Shown here: piece by piece, positions 20,401 through 34,856 of the stretch | How positions within the stretch are numbered: the first letter of the stretch is position 1 | Layout: the number at the start of each line of letters is the position of its first letter | From: Brachionus koreanus | Taxonomy: Eukaryota > Rotifera > Eurotatoria > Ploima > Brachionidae | Direction of reading: 5' to 3' | Assembly: GCA_016987375.1 (NCBI GenBank) | Contig: PJRA01000506.1 | Span: 688,393 to 723,248 of the forward strand | Length of the DNA: 34,856 bases | The notes under the pieces: model-generated | Database searches by the model: none | The model's input: the letters and a program-made list of their open reading frames with translations, nothing else | Told to the model about the DNA's origin: nothing | Made by a program: the position numbers and the translations under genes

Positions 20401-23077
20401 CTATTGTTTCTTTATTGATATCCTTAGAATTCAATGATAGAAAAAAGTCCTGAAAGTTCATTCCAAAGTCATTAGAATTACTAACTTGTTGATCGACGTG
20501 TTGAAAATAAATTAATGGAGGGGCATAGAACGTCGAGAATATTTTTTAATCGATGAATCGACAAAATAAATAATTGAAAGGCAAAAAATTTCAAATACAA
20601 TATGTTTAAGGTATCAATTATGTGGTATCGACACGTTCCTAATTCGTTCCAAAAAAAAAAACTCTAATTGATGGTCATGCAAACTTTTTCATCAGTTTAT
20701 CGACTATTTAAATTAAGACTAATAATTTTATAGAAAAACAAATGAATAAAAATACATGAATTGCACAGAAAATTAAAATTTAAATATAGATTTTTGTTTT
20801 ATTTAAATTTTTCTATTTTTAAATTGAAGATACATAAAAAATTATTAGACATTTTTAGTATTTGTGAGTCAAAATTTGGTTGGAAAAAAATTCATCATTA
20901 AAAAAACTTATCTTGATTGAATGCGCTTTTTTTCTGTTGACAAAAATACATGTTTAGTTTTATTTATCCAAATATATGCAATTAAATTTTTTATGGAAGA
21001 CAAAATGTAATTTAGTGATTATCATGAGCCGTGATTTCTTAAGTAAAATTATTGAAAACTGTATTGTAAATTTTGGTTAGCTTTAAGCATCATTTTTTAA
21101 TTATAATATCTAGATTTATAACATGCTTATTGAAAGAAAAAAACATTTTCTATTATCAATTAAGTTTTTATCAATAAATCTCAGGCCAAAGCATGTTAAA
21201 TGTTAAGGCTGTGAAATTCAGGAAGCGCATTTATACTTTTTGTTTAAATTATTTCATTAAAAACTGACGATTGAGTCAATCAGCAAAAAAAATTAGAATT
21301 TTATAATTCCCTCTTGAAATAGCTTTAATTTACGTTAAGAATATTTTTCAGCTAGGAAAAATATTTAATTAGCTAAGCTTTAAATTTGGCTAAATAACAA
21401 GTTTTGATTGTTATGGTCAAAAAATATTAGAAGAACTCTAGCTTAAGTTTATTGAAAAAAAAAATTGTATGTATATACTCCAGACCAAGTTTTAAGTGTA
21501 GATAAAAATAAAAGAACTAGCAGTAAAAGTTTTATTCAAAATTTGGGACAAAAATTTAAGAAAATCTGGAAAATATTTTCGGCTCTAAAAATAGGTATCA
21601 ATAATCGCTTATTTGTTTTTTTTTTTTAAGATCTTATTTTTTAATTTATAACAACTAAAATTAATGAAATGATGCAAGTACAGCTAGATTAAATTGTCTA
21701 AGACAGGTCTTACAGAAATTATTTTGGAAATTTTTGGAGGAAAATTGAGAAATTGTGTTTTAAGTGGCTGCAACGGGAGGTTAATGCATTGTGAAGTATT
21801 TAATGCGTCTTAGTGTGGCAATAGCAAACGCATGGGGCGATTTGAAAAACGCGTGCAAGTCTATTAAAAGATTCTTGATGTTGTTTCGACAGTCTTAACA
21901 AGACGATAGACAAGCAGTTTAATTTGAGTTTTACATGCGTCTGAGACAATATATGTAACGCTGAAGTAGAGAGTAGACTCAGTAGGAATAATTAATCATA
22001 TCTTATCTTATCTCTATCTTATATGGCTTAATCGCTCGAACTAAACGATGCGAAGCTAGGCACAAAATCAGTCAGATTTGAGCATAAACTATAAATTATT
22101 ATAATAAAACATATTAGAAGAATAAACAAGAAGAAGATTTGAATTAGTATTATTTCTATGTTCTATTTGTTGCAAATTTTAAATTAAGAGAGAAAAATAA
22201 GCATATAGATCGAGCAGTATTAGTGTAGCTGCATTTTTATAGTGGGATTTCAAATAATAGTTCCAAGTCATGCAAGTAAAAAAATTTTAAATTCAAGCTT
22301 TTTTTCTTCTTATGCTTTTTTTGTTGTTGTATACAAATTTTATTTTCACCCATCTTTTTGCGAATAAAAATCATGAAATTGTTGCCACTTTTTCCGATTA
22401 ATGGACACTCAATTCGGTATTGATTTGTTTTGAACAAATGTGTTCCAAACAAAAGTGCGCATTTATGTGTGCAACCAGGATTATAATAATTTATTTTCAT
22501 CCCTTATTGATCAAAGAAAATGAACGATGTATTAGAATTTATCGATTTTTTGTTTCTTTTTTTTATTTGGTTGCAGCAAAATTTGAAATCATATTTCAAT
22601 TCTGAAAATTCCCTATTTCTAGCTAGTTCTATTTTCTGTAATTTCTTGACAATTTATAAAATTTATGCTTTGCCATTCGAGTTTGAGCTCGACTCCTTTT
22701 CGAATTTTTTTGTTACTAAACAAATGCTATTTTTTTTTCAGATTATAGATAAATATTTAGTTTAATTTGAATAAAATTGGACAATACTGTTTAGTACGTA
22801 CAATTGGAGCTTATGAATTAACAAAGAATAATATTTGAGCTAATCGTCTAAAAAGGTAACACAACAATATCACTTTTTAACAACCATCTATCAGGTTTTT
22901 GTTCTTTTTTTCACTAAATTAATTAAGAATATAATTTAAATATTGTTAAATTTGTGTAAGGCGTATTTTCAAGTTAATATTTAAAAAGTATCCTTATTTA
23001 CATGGAAATAATTTTATTTGTGCTAATTTAATTCATTTTTTTAGTAATTGCATTAAATTTAAAATTTTTTTTTTCAG
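17479..23077. other. Gene-poor interval between FBXO16 and BRSK
   Basis: About 5.6 kb with no supported protein gene. Points of note: an exon-like, GC-richer patch at 18468-18540; a GC-richer non-coding stretch at 21740-22080; and a patch at 22230-22700. Upstream 5'UTR exons of the BRSK gene could lie here, because its first coding exon begins right after a splice acceptor. Short open frames in this interval mostly lack ATG starts and are low in complexity. Confidence 0.45.
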
Positions 23078-23090
23078 ATTTAGGTCAGAA

Positions 23091-33769
<10,679 letters not shown>

Positions 33770-34856
33770 TTAATTTGCTGATTTGTATTTTAAAATGGAA
33801 AGAAATTTATTTTAATTTTATTGTTTGGATATTTATTTTAACTATTAAGCATTCCCGTAAAGTGAAGAACAATAATGTTTTTTTTATACATTAATAAAAA
33901 AAAAATTAGTGAAATCAAATGTTGAAGTTTGTATTTTTAATAGATAAACTAACACCGGGCAAATCGAAAGCTTTAACATTTTTTAAAAAAAGAATTTCTT
34001 TTAATTAAAAACTCATATTTGGGCTATCCTAATTTTTTTTCTTTTTACCGTAATTTTATTTATTATAAATGTCATTCTTTCCCAAAAAAACTTTTTATTT
34101 ATATTTTGTAATTTTAAATAAAAAAATAAAGTAAAAATATTGGAACATTGGGCATTTTACAAAAAAAATAATTTGATACTTTTAACTAGATTTTCTTTGT
34201 TGTTGTTGCTGTTTTTTTTTATCTTTTTTTATTAAAGGTATTTTTATTTTTTATTAAAGATATGATAATATTGATAGAATAAAACAAATATCAAATATGA
34301 CTTTTTTTTAATTTAACTAAGTTTGTTTAAATAATTAATAATAATTCACAAATAAGTGAGTCATTTACCCTTTTTTTTTAATTCTTATTCTTTAATTTTA
34401 TATTTGAATGCCAAAAAAATTTTCAACTAAAATTCCAATAGTGTTATTTTGTTCTTCTAATTAAGACAAAATAAAAAAATCAGACTCTGGAGAAATTAGA
34501 CTTATTAAAACTCTGTAAAAATATTCGATTTTTTTGTTAAAGTTCAATCCAGGAGCTTCAATTAGAATTTTTAATATCATGAAAAACTAACGATTTTTTT
34601 AAATAATTAGGTTAATTTTTCATTATTTGAAATTGTGCTTAAAAAATATAGTTCAATAAATCTACTGAAGAAAAAACTCTCGGTTCTTACGAGCAAAAAA
34701 ATCTAAATCATTATCATAATTAGAAAAATAAATTAGAAAACATAAGAAAAATTAGTTAAAAAAAAAGAATATCAGTAGTAATAATAATAGTTAATATTCT
34801 ACGGTCAAGTTTAGTTTAACTAAACTGACAAAGCAGGAAGACTAACGTAATCCCGC
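33770..34856. other. 3' flank of BRSK
   Basis: About 1.1 kb of AT-rich sequence with homopolymer runs. It includes the likely BRSK 3'UTR and then nothing that I can support as a gene up to the end of the window. Confidence 0.5.
33893..33898 (+). terminator. Poly(A) signal of BRSK
   Basis: AATAAA about 124 nt after the BRSK stop codon; a further AATAAA occurs near 34118. Confidence 0.4.

Noticed and set aside
20440..20700. Patch with repeated TCGA-containing words (ATCGACGTG, TATCGACACG) as a possible transposon
   Set aside because: Inverted matches are only about 9 bp and no ends or coding remnants could be defined.
22237..22765. Overlapping open frames of 61-87 codons on both strands
   Set aside because: Mutually overlapping, Phe/Lys-rich and without homology; more likely noncoding or UTR sequence.

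Overview
The window is nuclear DNA of an invertebrate animal. It is strongly A+T-rich (about three quarters by eye), has spliced genes with many 46-70 bp introns, AATAAA-type poly(A) signals and typical metazoan proteins. An AT-rich, compact-gene spiralian such as a monogonont rotifer would fit, but that is a guess; nothing in the window proves the phylum. Seven protein-coding genes can be modelled. Only one is clearly intact in a single coding exon on recognisable full-length homology (MFAP1); a serine protease is also single-exon. The rest had to be assembled across introns from reading-frame phase and homology. Layout: (1) 126-1445, minus, MFAP1, a spliceosome-associated protein. (2) 2009-6094, plus, a type II membrane GT32-like glycosyltransferase with a 20-nt microexon. 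(3) 6.7-7.5 kb, a repeat cluster: a 442-bp inverted-repeat element abutting a Penelope/hammerhead-like GC-richer segment. (4) 8.88-9.84 kb, minus, ribosomal protein S16 with a C/D box snoRNA in its third intron and a second, nearly identical snoRNA just past its 3' end. (5) 12.5-13.8 kb, a decayed mariner transposase and a separate 581-bp element with 32-bp terminal inverted repeats. (6) 13922-15137, minus, a secreted, probably GPI-anchored alpha-carbonic anhydrase in seven exons. (7) 16117-17359, minus, FBXO16, with a perfect RFX X-box about 105 bp upstream. (8) 17.5-23.1 kb, a 5.6-kb gene-poor stretch. (9) 23091-33769, plus, a BRSK/SAD kinase in twelve coding exons, with a complete serine protease gene nested antisense in its first coding intron (24651-25904) and a small inverted-repeat element in its last intron. 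The genes do not form one pathway. They are housekeeping functions (splicing, ribosome), two secretory-pathway or surface enzymes (glycosyltransferase, carbonic anhydrase), a secreted protease, an SCF ubiquitin-ligase adaptor likely under ciliary transcriptional control, and a polarity/synapse kinase. The most interesting signals outside proteins are the duplicated snoRNA pair, the X-box in front of FBXO16, the structured non-autonomous transposable elements, and 3' splice-like sites 9-19 nt in front of five start codons, which suggest spliced-leader trans-splicing or 5'UTR introns. All splice sites and identities were worked out by eye from the sequence; no search or transcript data were available.
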